A stretch of 64,000 nt of DNA, from positions 1-64,000 of the forward strand of contig NZ_JAIWNC010000001.1 of the NCBI RefSeq assembly GCF_020216025.1. Reading direction: 5' to 3'. Below, in pieces: positions 34,910 through 42,889 of this stretch. The translations under genes were made by a program, and so were the position numbers. Each line of letters starts with the position of its first letter. The stretch's first letter is position 1. Source of the stretch: Jidongwangia harbinensis (GTDB lineage: Bacteria > Actinomycetota > Actinomycetes > Mycobacteriales > Micromonosporaceae). The notes under the pieces are model-generated. The model saw only the letters and a program-made list of their open reading frames with translations, was not told where the DNA came from and did no database searches.

Positions 34910-35250
34910 CCGGTGCGGTCGATGGCGCAAATCCCCACAACACGCACACACGGCCGACACGTGCCGAATTCCGGTGCGGTCGATGCCGCAAATCCCCACA
35001 ACACGCACACACGGCCGACACGTGCCGAATTCCGGTGCGGTCGATGCCGCAAATCCCCACAACGCACACGCACGGCCGACACGTGCCGAATTCCGGTGCG
35101 GTCGATGCCGCAAATCCCCACAACGCACACGCACGGCCGACGCGTGCCGAATTCCGGTGCGGTCGATGCCGCAAGTCCCCACAACGCACACGCACGGCCG
35201 ACGCGTGCCGAATTCCGGTGCGGTGGATGCCGCAAGTCCCCACAGCGGCG
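34910..35250. repeat. Tandem array of a 61-bp repeat
   Basis: Five complete 61-base copies start at 34910, 34971, 35032, 35093 and 35154; a sixth, partial copy starts at 35215 and fades after ~36 bases. Copies differ at a few positions, in an ordered way: copies 1-2 share ACACGCACACAC, copies 3-5 share ACGCACACGCAC, copies 1-3 read GACACG and 4-5 GACGCG. Each unit holds the small dyad TGCGGTCGATGCCGCA and CACGTG or CGCGTG. There are no spacers, so it is not a CRISPR array. The unit length is not a multiple of three, and no frame resembles a gene. Confidence 0.93.
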
Positions 35251-35586
35251 GGCGTCGGCGGATGGGTGGAGTTCGCCCGCGCCCGAACGGATAGTCAGGC
35301 GGCAGACGAAGCCGACAGTTCGGGCACTGGCGCGCCGGGGCAGGTGCCGGTTGGCGCCGCCGGAGCGGAAGCTCTTGCGGAGGGCCCGAGGTCGGGCTTC
35401 TCCGCATCGTGGTGACGTGCGGGCCGTTCCGTGAATGACGGTGCGCGATAAATCTTGGAGGCCGGCCCAGTTCTTGGCGCGCGCCGGCCCCTCTCTCTGG
35501 GGGCGTGGCGCCGCCAGTATCTGCCGACGCCTCCAAGACCTCGTCGGAACAAGGCGGCATTCCGGGCAAGTTGCGCGCCAGGTATC
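35251..35586. other. Non-coding stretch after the 61-bp array
   Basis: I see no gene, RNA or clear signal here. Frames are open only by chance in high-GC sequence and their translations resemble nothing. Some sequence is AT-richer than the surroundings (GATAAATCTTGGAGG near 35450). Confidence 0.5.
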
Positions 35587-35695
35587 GGGAGCCGGGGACC
35601 GAGAGCCGGGCACCGGGCACCGGGCACCGGGCACCGGGAGCCCAGGCACCGGGAGCCCGGGCATCGGGAGCCCGGGCATCGGGAGCTGCCCATCG
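35587..35695 (+). repeat. G-rich minisatellite with quadruplex potential
   Basis: Degenerate 8-base (GGGCACCG) and 16-base units produce at least nine GGG runs separated by four to six bases on the plus strand. Four consecutive units have the regular form GGG-N4, which fits a G-quadruplex. It lies in the long gap upstream of the polysaccharide operon. Confidence 0.8.
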
Positions 35696-36071
35696 GCGCC
35701 GAGCCACCCGTCGGCGCGCACTTCACCAACCCCCGCCCCGCATACCGCCACGATTTCGTCCGCGTTTCGCCAGCGTTGATCGCCGATCCGGCACCGCTGT
35801 AACGTCGCTCACCGCGCCACCCGCGGACGGAGAACCGCGCCCTACCGATTTTCCACCTCGGTAACCCGGCGGACCGAGGAAAGCCGCCTCAGGCACCATT
35901 CCGCATCGTCCGGGAAATGTCGCCGAAGCAAATCCTGCATTCCATTCCGGCCTAAGGTTCGTGACCCGACGGAAATGTGGTGACCAGGACTCGCGCATCC
36001 CGAAGCGCTGCTGTTCCCTGATAGCGACGCCGATGTCACGACGCTCGATATCAACGTTTCCGGGAGCCTTC
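35696..36071 (+). promoter_or_regulatory. Upstream/leader region of the polysaccharide operon
   Basis: No gene is visible. The segment is less GC-rich than its surroundings. A weak promoter match, TTGATC (35776) and TGTAAC (35798) with 16 bases between, would leave a leader of ~260 bases before the glycosyltransferase. I could not match the leader to a known riboswitch by eye, including c-di-GMP classes. Confidence 0.3.
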
Positions 36072-37685
36072 ATGACGGCATCGTCCGCACCACCGGTCCG
36101 GGCCGGAGCCCGCCTGGCCTGGCGGCCGCTGCAGCGCTCGACGCGGGTCGCGATCATCGCGGCGCTCGCCGCCACCGTGTTCTACCAGCTGTTCCTGCTC
36201 AATCCCGCGTATCGGGGTCCCGGCTGGCTGTGGGTCACCATGCTGGCCGCCGAGGGGCTGACCGCGCTGCATCTGATCGGTACCTGGTGGACCATTCTGG
36301 CGCACGACGACCGGCCCGAGCCGGTGGACGCCACGGTCTGGCGCAATCGACTGCGGGCCGGCGCCGACGTGCCGTCCATCGACGTTTTCATCACCGCGTA
36401 CGGCGAGGAACCCACGTTGGTCCGGCGCACGCTGCTCGCGGCCCGGGACATGGAGTTGCCGCACCGCACCTTTCTGCTCGACGACGGCGACAGCGACGAA
36501 CTGCGCCGGATCGCCGACGACGCGGGGGTGGGTTATCTGCGGCGCCCGGGCGGCGCGCACGCCAAGGCCGGCAACGTCAATGCGGGGCTCGCCCGCACCG
36601 ACGGCGAGTTCGTGGTGATCTTCGACGCCGACCATGTGCCCGAGCCCGGCTTCCTGCTCAGCATCCTGCCGCACTTCCACGACCCGGACGTGGCGTTCGT
36701 GCAGTCGCCGCAGTCGTACACGAACAACGTGAACCTGGTCGCCACCGGCTCCGGCGAGGCGCAGCGGATCTTCTACGAGCTGGTCTGCCCGGGCAAGAAC
36801 CACTTCAACGCCGCGTTCTGCGTCGGCACGAACGTGATGTTCCGCCGGGTGGCGCTGGACAGCATCGGCGGCATCTGGACGGGCAGCAACTCCGAGGACA
36901 TCTGGACGTCCATCGAGCTGCACAAGCGGGGCTGGAAGTCGATCTACGTGCCGCAGGTGCTGGCCCGGGGCCTGGCACCGCAGGACGTCCCGTCGTACCT
37001 GAAACAGCAGTTGCGCTGGGCCAGCGGGAGTTTCGAGGTACTGCTGCGCGGGCGGTTGTTCAAGCGCGGCATCGGCCTGACCATCGACCAGCGCCTGCAG
37101 TATCTCTTCTGCGGCACGCACTACCTGTTGTCCGTGGCGATGCTGACGTTCATGTTCTTCCCGGCGCTCTATCTGCTGTTCGCGCTGAGCCCGATCCGCG
37201 CCGACGGGGTCGCCTGGGCCACCCACTACCTGCCGTTCCAGGCGGCCGTGCTGCTGGTCACCTGGCTGCAGTCCGGCGGGTTCAAGCTGTCCGCGATCGT
37301 GGCCAGCATCGGCGCGGTGCCGGTGCATCTGCGGGCGCTCGGCGGCGTGCTGATCGGCCGGCCGGCGAAGTGGAAGGTCACCAACGCCGGTGGCCGCGCC
37401 GACCGGTCGTTGTGGGCGGTCATGCCCCTGGTCGCACTGCTGCTGCTGAACGTGACCGCGATCGTGGTGGGCGTCCTCGTGATGGCGGACCCGGCGCCGA
37501 CCTGGCTGTCCGTCGGGTGGGCCGGCATGATCGTCCTGGTTCTCGGCCGGATGATCATCGAGTCGGTCACCGGCGGCCGGATCCGGCACCGCACCGCGGC
37601 CCCGGCCGCGCGGCCCGCGCACCTGTACCCGCCGATCGGCGGACGGCTCGACCCCCAGCCGCAGTCCGTTGCGGCCGCCGCCTGA
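36072..37685 (+). CDS. Cellulose-synthase-like processive glycosyltransferase (GT2)
   Basis: A 537-residue membrane enzyme of the BcsA/CrdS type. Two N-terminal helices are followed by a GT2 domain: FITAYGEEPTLVRRTL, DDGDSDEL, VIFDADHVPEP, the acceptor motif read as NSEDIWTS instead of TED, and QQLRWASGS (QxxRW). About five more helices follow to residue ~515. There is no PilZ domain, so direct c-di-GMP control as in BcsA is unlikely. It would polymerise a beta-glucan or related glycan and push it through the membrane. The HlyD-like and GH81 genes follow at once. Confidence 0.9.
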   Translation: MTASSAPPVRAGARLAWRPLQRSTRVAIIAALAATVFYQLFLLNPAYRGPGWLWVTMLAAEGLTALHLIGTWWTILAHDDRPEPVDATVWRNRLRAGADVPSIDVFITAYGEEPTLVRRTLLAARDMELPHRTFLLDDGDSDELRRIADDAGVGYLRRPGGAHAKAGNVNAGLARTDGEFVVIFDADHVPEPGFLLSILPHFHDPDVAFVQSPQSYTNNVNLVATGSGEAQRIFYELVCPGKNHFNAAFCVGTNVMFRRVALDSIGGIWTGSNSEDIWTSIELHKRGWKSIYVPQVLARGLAPQDVPSYLKQQLRWASGSFEVLLRGRLFKRGIGLTIDQRLQYLFCGTHYLLSVAMLTFMFFPALYLLFALSPIRADGVAWATHYLPFQAAVLLVTWLQSGGFKLSAIVASIGAVPVHLRALGGVLIGRPAKWKVTNAGGRADRSLWAVMPLVALLLLNVTAIVVGVLVMADPAPTWLSVGWAGMIVLVLGRMIIESVTGGRIRHRTAAPAARPAHLYPPIGGRLDPQPQSVAAAA

Positions 37686-37719
37686 CCCAGGCCACCCCCC
37701 CGCCGAGAGAGGCACGACC

Positions 37720-38493
37720 ATGACCACCACCATCGACGCCGCCATCGACCAGGACCAGAGCCCCACCGTGCCGGAGAGCCCCGGCGCCACACCCCCGCCG
37801 CCACCGCGCCACCGGCTGCGCCGGGCCCTGCGCGTCCTGCGTACCGTGGTGGTGGTGATGATCCTGACGGCCGCGGCCGTCACCGGCGGCACCTACGTGG
37901 TGCGGCAGCGCCTCGCCGAACGGACCATGGTGGACACCGGCACGGCCGTGCTGACCGCCCAGCCGATCACCGTGGGGTCCGCCGACGCCGCCGTGGTCAC
38001 CCGGTTGCTGGCCACCGAGCGGATGAGCGTGACGGCCGGCGCGGTCCTGGCCACCATCACGCTGACCGCGGACGGCGACGGTCCCCGGGTGCAGAACCTG
38101 CGCGCCCCCGCCGCCGGCGTGGTCGCCGAGATCAACGTGGCACCGGGGCAGATCGCCCGGGCCGGTGAGCCGATCGTCACCCTGTACGACCCGGCCAAGC
38201 TCGCGTTCGAGGTGGACGTGCCGCTGGAGACGCTGCGCAAGCTGCGGCTCGGGATGACGGCCCAGGTGACCGGGCCGGGACTGCCCGGGCGGATCGAGAC
38301 CACGCTGGAGAAGGTGGAGCCGAAGGTCGACAAGGGCCAGGCGGCGGCCGCCCCGGACCGGCTCACCGTGGTGCTGCGGCCCGACCCGGCCGCTCTGGCG
38401 ACGGTGCGGACGTTGGTGCCGGGGCTGCGGTTCGCCGTGGTCGTGGACACCACCACGGCCGTCGGCGGCACCCCCGCGGTGAACAGCGCGTGA
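37720..38493 (+). CDS. HlyD-like membrane-fusion/adaptor protein
   Basis: This 257-residue protein has a proline-rich cytosolic tail, one helix (VVVVMILTAAAVTGGTYVV) and an extracytoplasmic part with a lipoyl/barrel-sandwich motif (LRAPAAGVVAEINVAPGQIARAGEP), then a beta-barrel (KLAFEVDVPLETLRKLRLG). The coiled-coil hairpin of true HlyD proteins is missing. It lies between the synthase and the glucanase and plays the place that BcsB or alginate-type adaptors take in other systems: guiding the polymer out of the cell. That role is inference. Confidence 0.75.
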   Translation: MTTTIDAAIDQDQSPTVPESPGATPPPPPRHRLRRALRVLRTVVVVMILTAAAVTGGTYVVRQRLAERTMVDTGTAVLTAQPITVGSADAAVVTRLLATERMSVTAGAVLATITLTADGDGPRVQNLRAPAAGVVAEINVAPGQIARAGEPIVTLYDPAKLAFEVDVPLETLRKLRLGMTAQVTGPGLPGRIETTLEKVEPKVDKGQAAAAPDRLTVVLRPDPAALATVRTLVPGLRFAVVVDTTTAVGGTPAVNSA

Positions 38494-40652
38494 GTCGCCG
38501 GCGATCGGTCCTGACCGCGGTCGTGGCGCTCGCCGCGCTCGGCGCGTGCACGTCCGGGCCGGCCACCCCGCCGCCGGGTCCGGCCGCGGGGACCCGGTCC
38601 GGCCCGGTCGCGCAGGAGGCCGGGGGAACACGGTCCGGCCCGGTCGCGCAGGAGGCCGCGGCGACGCCGCTCGCCGTGCCCACGGTGACCGGCCGCGGCA
38701 GCATCGCCGGCACCCTGCCGGCCGGCTCGGCCCCGACGAAGGGCCCGGCCCAGGCCGGTGCCCTGGCCGGGCAGGCGGTGCCGACCAACCAGTGGTGGAG
38801 TTCCGCCCTGACCGGCCCCCGCACCCAGCCGATCTGGACCCATCCGCTCGCGGTGCACGCCGCCGCGGCCGGTCTGCAGGTCAGCGGCGCGAACGTGACC
38901 GCCTCGGCGAACGCCGTCATCACCCCGTTCCAGCCCGCTCTCACCGTCGGCGGCGCCACCGGGGCGGTCAGTGTGGCCGGCTACGGCGCCTTCCACGTCG
39001 TCCTGCGGGTCGGACTGGCCGGCGGCGGCTCGGTCGAGGCCACCCTGGTGCAGGGCAGCCCGGTGCTGTGGCTGCGCTTCCGGGGCGCCGTGCCCACCCT
39101 GACCGGCGCCTTCCGCGACGCCGGCAGCTCGGCCGGCCGGGCCCGGCTCGACATCGCGGGCGGGCGCTGGGACGTCCTCGGCGCCGGCCTGGCCCTGGCC
39201 GGGTCCACGGTCACCGGGACGGGTGAGCGGCTGGCCGTGGCCCGGGTCCCGGACGGCGCCGACCGGGCGAGCTGGGAACGCGCCAGCACGGGCGATCCGG
39301 TCGTGCAGACCACCGCCACGGCGGCGTACGACGCGACGGCCGGCACCGTCACCCAGACGCTCACCGCCCGGCGGGCCGGCGGGACCGGGGTGTGGGCCCT
39401 GCTGCCGCACCAACGGGCCGGGCTGGTCGCCGGACCGGCGCCGCTGACCGGCAGCTACCCGAATTCCCGGGGCCCGATGACGCTCGTGGCGGCCGCCGCG
39501 GTGCAGGTCCGGGTGCCGATGCCCGGGCTGCTCACGGCCGTGCCCACGGTGCCGCTGGGCGCGGCGGCGACCCGGGCCGTACACGCGGATCTGGAGCGCG
39601 ACCTGGCCGACCCGCCCGGCGCCGGGGGCAGCTACTTCGGGCTCAAGGAGCTGGGCCGGCTGGCGACCGTCGCGGAGGTGGCGGCCGCCGCCGGCGCGGA
39701 CGCGCCGCGCGGGACGGCGCTGGACCGGCTCCGCCCGCAGCTGGTCGACTGGCTGACCTACGGCGGCCCGTCCGACGGCCGGTACTTCGGTTACGACCGG
39801 ACGTGGGGCGGGCTGATCGCGGTGCCGGCCGAGTTCGGTGCCCAGGACTACAACGACCACCACTTCCAGTACGGCTACCTGGTCCGCGCGGCCGCCGTGC
39901 TGGCGGCGGCCGATCCCGGGTTCGCCCGCGACTACGGCGACGTGGTCGACCTGATCGTCCGGGACTACGCCGGATCGCTCGCGATCGGCCCGCCGAGCGG
40001 GTTGCCGCCGTTCCGCGCCTTCAACGCGTACCTGGGCAGCTCCGCCGCCTCCGGGTTCGCGCCGTTCGCGGACGGCAACAACCAGGAGTCGTCCAGCGAG
40101 GCGGTGGCGGCCTGGGAGGCGGTGGTCCGCTGGGGCCTGGTGCGTGGCCGGCCGGAGATGACCGGGTACGGCGTCGCGCACTACGCGCTGGAGGCGGCGA
40201 CGGCCCGGATGTACTGGCTCGGTGCCGGGGTGACCCGCCCGGCCGGGTACGCGCACACGGCCGCGGGCATCGTGTGGGACGCCAAGATCGACTTTGCCAC
40301 CTGGTTCGACCCGAAGCCGGAGTCCGTGGTCGGCATCCAACTGCTGCCGTTGACCGCCGGGGCGTTCTACCGCGGGCCGGGGGAAGCCCGCCGGCGGGAC
40401 GTCGGCCGGGAGCCCCGGGTGTGGGGCGACCTGTTCGCCGCCGACCTCGCCCTGTCCGACCCGGCGGCCGCCCGGCGCCGGCTCGACGCGGGCGTCACCC
40501 GGGAGGAGAGCACCAGCCGGGCGATGGTGCGGTACTGGGTGGAGATGCTGGTGGCCCTGGGCCCGCCGCAGGCCGCGGCGCCGGCACCGCTGGGGACGCT
40601 GGCGTTCGGGCCGGCGGACGCGCCGCGGGTGATCGGGGTGCCGGCCGGATGA
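38490..40652 (+). CDS. GH81 endo-1,3-beta-glucanase lipoprotein
   Basis: A 720-residue enzyme that begins with a lipobox (LAALGAC) and is therefore probably surface-anchored. A duplicated GTRSGPVAQEA linker is followed by the GH81 fold: PTNQWWSSAL at the start of the beta-sandwich, DYNDHHFQYGYLVRAA with the catalytic Asp, and FADGNNQESSSEAVAAWEA with the catalytic Glu pair. GH81 enzymes cut beta-1,3-glucan. GTGA overlap ties it to the HlyD-like gene. In cellulose operons a GH8 glucanase holds this position, so the chosen glycanase hints that the synthase product contains beta-1,3 links. Confidence 0.9.
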   Translation: MSRRRSVLTAVVALAALGACTSGPATPPPGPAAGTRSGPVAQEAGGTRSGPVAQEAAATPLAVPTVTGRGSIAGTLPAGSAPTKGPAQAGALAGQAVPTNQWWSSALTGPRTQPIWTHPLAVHAAAAGLQVSGANVTASANAVITPFQPALTVGGATGAVSVAGYGAFHVVLRVGLAGGGSVEATLVQGSPVLWLRFRGAVPTLTGAFRDAGSSAGRARLDIAGGRWDVLGAGLALAGSTVTGTGERLAVARVPDGADRASWERASTGDPVVQTTATAAYDATAGTVTQTLTARRAGGTGVWALLPHQRAGLVAGPAPLTGSYPNSRGPMTLVAAAAVQVRVPMPGLLTAVPTVPLGAAATRAVHADLERDLADPPGAGGSYFGLKELGRLATVAEVAAAAGADAPRGTALDRLRPQLVDWLTYGGPSDGRYFGYDRTWGGLIAVPAEFGAQDYNDHHFQYGYLVRAAAVLAAADPGFARDYGDVVDLIVRDYAGSLAIGPPSGLPPFRAFNAYLGSSAASGFAPFADGNNQESSSEAVAAWEAVVRWGLVRGRPEMTGYGVAHYALEAATARMYWLGAGVTRPAGYAHTAAGIVWDAKIDFATWFDPKPESVVGIQLLPLTAGAFYRGPGEARRRDVGREPRVWGDLFAADLALSDPAAARRRLDAGVTREESTSRAMVRYWVEMLVALGPPQAAAPAPLGTLAFGPADAPRVIGVPAG

Positions 40653-40756
40653 CCGGCATGCGTCTGAGAGGAAAATTCATCTTTACCCCTAGAACTCCGA
40701 TGTGACGCTTCTTACACTCCCTTGTGTACGACGGGTGATCGAACAAGGGGGTTCCG

Positions 40757-42796
40757 GTGGCTCGATGGCGCACGGCGACGGCGGGCCTGCTGGCGCTCGG
40801 TCTTCTCGTCGGACTACCCGCACCGGCCGCCGTGGCCGCGGAGTGGACGCCCGCGTACGACCTGGAAGGCGCGTGCGTGACGCTGCAGGTGTTCGACGGG
40901 TCCACCGCACGCGGGTACGTCCGGCGCACCACCGTCGGCTACGGCTTCACCGGCACCGCGTCGGACGCCGAGCCGTTCCGGTTCGAGGCCACCCAGCTGG
41001 GCCGCTACCTGCTCCGGGACTCCGCGGGCAGGCCGCCGTACCAGAGCGTGCTCGGCTGGGTGTGGGCCGGCGACGCGTACGGCGAGCGGGCCGACTGGAC
41101 GGTCACCGCCGCGGACGGCCGCTACCGCTTCGTCTCGACCGCGACCGGCCGGCGGATGGGCGGGTACCTCGGCGGGCTGGGCGCCAGCAACGCGGACTCG
41201 ACCGTCGCGCTCGCCCCGGCCGGCGGATGCGCCGCGGTCCCGGACATCACCACCGGCGTCAGCGGCACCCCGTCCCCCGGCGTGGACGCCGACGGCAGGC
41301 TGGTCGGCTGGATCGACGCCCACGCGCACATCACCGCGGCCGAGGCGTTCGGCGGATCACTGCACTGCGGTGACGCGTACGCGCCCGGCGGCGCACCGGT
41401 CGCCCTGCGGGGCTGCCCCTCGCACGCCACCCTCGGCTGGGGCGCCCTGCTCGAGGCGATCATCGCCGGCACCGACCCGATCAACTCGGCCGAGGACGGC
41501 TGGTCCACCTTCAACGACTGGCCGCAGTACGACACCATGCTGCACGAGGCCTCGTACTTCCGCAGCCTGGAACGTGCCTGGCAGTCCGGGCAACGGGTGC
41601 TCAACGTGCTGCTGGTGGCGAACCGGATGATCTGCGACCTGACCCCGCAACACACCTCGTGCGACGAGATGGACCAGATCCGGGCCCAGTCCACCTATCT
41701 GCGCCGGATGCAGGACTATGTGGACGCCCGCAGCGGCGGCCCCGGCAAGGGCTGGTTCCGGCTGGCCACCACGCCGGCCGAGGTGCGCCAGATCGCCGCG
41801 GCGGGCAAGCTGGCCGTCACCATCGGGGTGGAGAACTCGGAGATCTTCGGGTGCCGGGAGATCAACGACGTGCCGCAGTGCACCCGGGCGCAGATCGACG
41901 CCGGCCTCGACGAGCTGGCCGGCATGGGCGTCAGCGGCCTCTACCCGGTGCACAAGTTCGACAACGCGCTCGGCGGCACCCGCTTCGACTCCGGCGTCAC
42001 CGGCGCCGCGATCAACCTCGGCAACCTGATCTCCACCGGACACTGGTGGCAGGCGACCTCCTGCACCGGCCCGTCGGACAACGAGCAACCCCTGGTCAGC
42101 GACGACTTCGCCCGGCTGCTGCAGCTCGGGGTCGGGCTGCCGGCCGGCGCCATCCTGCCGGTCTATCCGAGCGGCAAGATCTGCAACGTACGCGGCCTCA
42201 CCGACCTCGGCCGGTACCTGATCGAGCGGATGATGGACCGGGGAATGATCATCCACCTCGACCACATGAGCGTGCGGACCGCGTCCGCCGTGCTGGACCT
42301 GGCCGAGCAGGCCGGGTATCCCGGCGTCGCCTCGGTGCACAGCTGGTCCGACCCCACCATGGTCAACCGGATCCTCGGGGTCGGCGGGTTCGTCGCCGGC
42401 TACGCGTTCGCGGCCGGCGACGACGGGCAGGGCACGCCCACCTTCCTGGACCAGTGGCGGGCCAACCGGGACCTGGCCAACGGCGCGAGGATCACCGGGT
42501 ACGGCGTCGGCACCGACGTGAACGGCCTGGGTACGCAGGCCGCTCCACGCCTGGACGCGGCGGCCCGTCCGCTCGGCTACCCGTTCACCGCCACCAACGG
42601 CACCCAGGTCGCCCGGCACGTCTACGGTTCGCGCACGTTCGACCTGAACACCGACGGCGTCGCCCAGTACGGCCTCTACGCCGACTGGATCGTCGACCTG
42701 ATCGGCCAGTCGGGTCCGGACGCGACACTGCTGCGCGCCCACCTGCTCAACGGCGCCGAGGCGTACACCGCGATGTGGGAGCAGTCCCGCGCGTGA
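40757..42796 (+). CDS. Secreted M19-like/amidohydrolase-superfamily enzyme
   Basis: A 679-residue exported protein with a Sec signal peptide (cut near AAVAAEW). Residues ~30-165 are a beta-rich domain of unknown type. The rest is a metal-dependent TIM barrel: the metal motif WIDAHAHI, VTIGVENSEIFG, LYPVHKFDNALGG, MIIHLDHMS, SVHSWS and YGVGTDVNGLG. The layout recalls membrane-dipeptidase (M19) relatives, though the substrate is unclear. Its GTG has an AAGGGGG site. It is 104 bases after GH81, with an AT-rich gap that probably holds its own promoter. Confidence 0.78.
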   Translation: MARWRTATAGLLALGLLVGLPAPAAVAAEWTPAYDLEGACVTLQVFDGSTARGYVRRTTVGYGFTGTASDAEPFRFEATQLGRYLLRDSAGRPPYQSVLGWVWAGDAYGERADWTVTAADGRYRFVSTATGRRMGGYLGGLGASNADSTVALAPAGGCAAVPDITTGVSGTPSPGVDADGRLVGWIDAHAHITAAEAFGGSLHCGDAYAPGGAPVALRGCPSHATLGWGALLEAIIAGTDPINSAEDGWSTFNDWPQYDTMLHEASYFRSLERAWQSGQRVLNVLLVANRMICDLTPQHTSCDEMDQIRAQSTYLRRMQDYVDARSGGPGKGWFRLATTPAEVRQIAAAGKLAVTIGVENSEIFGCREINDVPQCTRAQIDAGLDELAGMGVSGLYPVHKFDNALGGTRFDSGVTGAAINLGNLISTGHWWQATSCTGPSDNEQPLVSDDFARLLQLGVGLPAGAILPVYPSGKICNVRGLTDLGRYLIERMMDRGMIIHLDHMSVRTASAVLDLAEQAGYPGVASVHSWSDPTMVNRILGVGGFVAGYAFAAGDDGQGTPTFLDQWRANRDLANGARITGYGVGTDVNGLGTQAAPRLDAAARPLGYPFTATNGTQVARHVYGSRTFDLNTDGVAQYGLYADWIVDLIGQSGPDATLLRAHLLNGAEAYTAMWEQSRA

Positions 42797-42829
42797 CCGG
42801 ACCGGCCGCCCCGCTCGTCCCGGGTTTTG

Positions 42830-42870
42830 TTGTCCGGCATTGATTGATCGATCGCGATCGGCCGCCGAAC
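42830..42870. repeat. Copy 2 of the dispersed ~40-bp repeat
   Basis: The core 42830-42852 is the exact reverse complement of 19403-19425; GCGA and CCGCCGAAC follow as in copy 1. It begins 34 bases after the M19-like stop and ends 20 bases before a 5'-truncated protease gene. Confidence 0.75.
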
Positions 42871-42889
42871 ACCGCGATTCCGCTGGTAG

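Noticed and set aside
34910..35220. Replication-origin-like iterons or DnaA boxes
   Set aside because: The repeats hold AATCCCCACAA, which does not match TTGTCCACA closely enough, and no dnaA, dnaN or rep gene is nearby.
34910..35250. Possible CRISPR array
   Set aside because: The repeated unit is 61 bases with no unique spacers; differences are scattered point changes. No cas gene is present.
34795..35751. Repeat proteins encoded by the 61-bp array on either strand
   Set aside because: All six frames are open, so openness is not evidence. No frame has a good start with a ribosome site or typical codon usage.
35696..36071. c-di-GMP or cobalamin riboswitch before the glycosyltransferase
   Set aside because: I looked for the conserved GEMM and B12-box elements in the leader and found none. 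A covariance-model search would be needed to exclude other classes.
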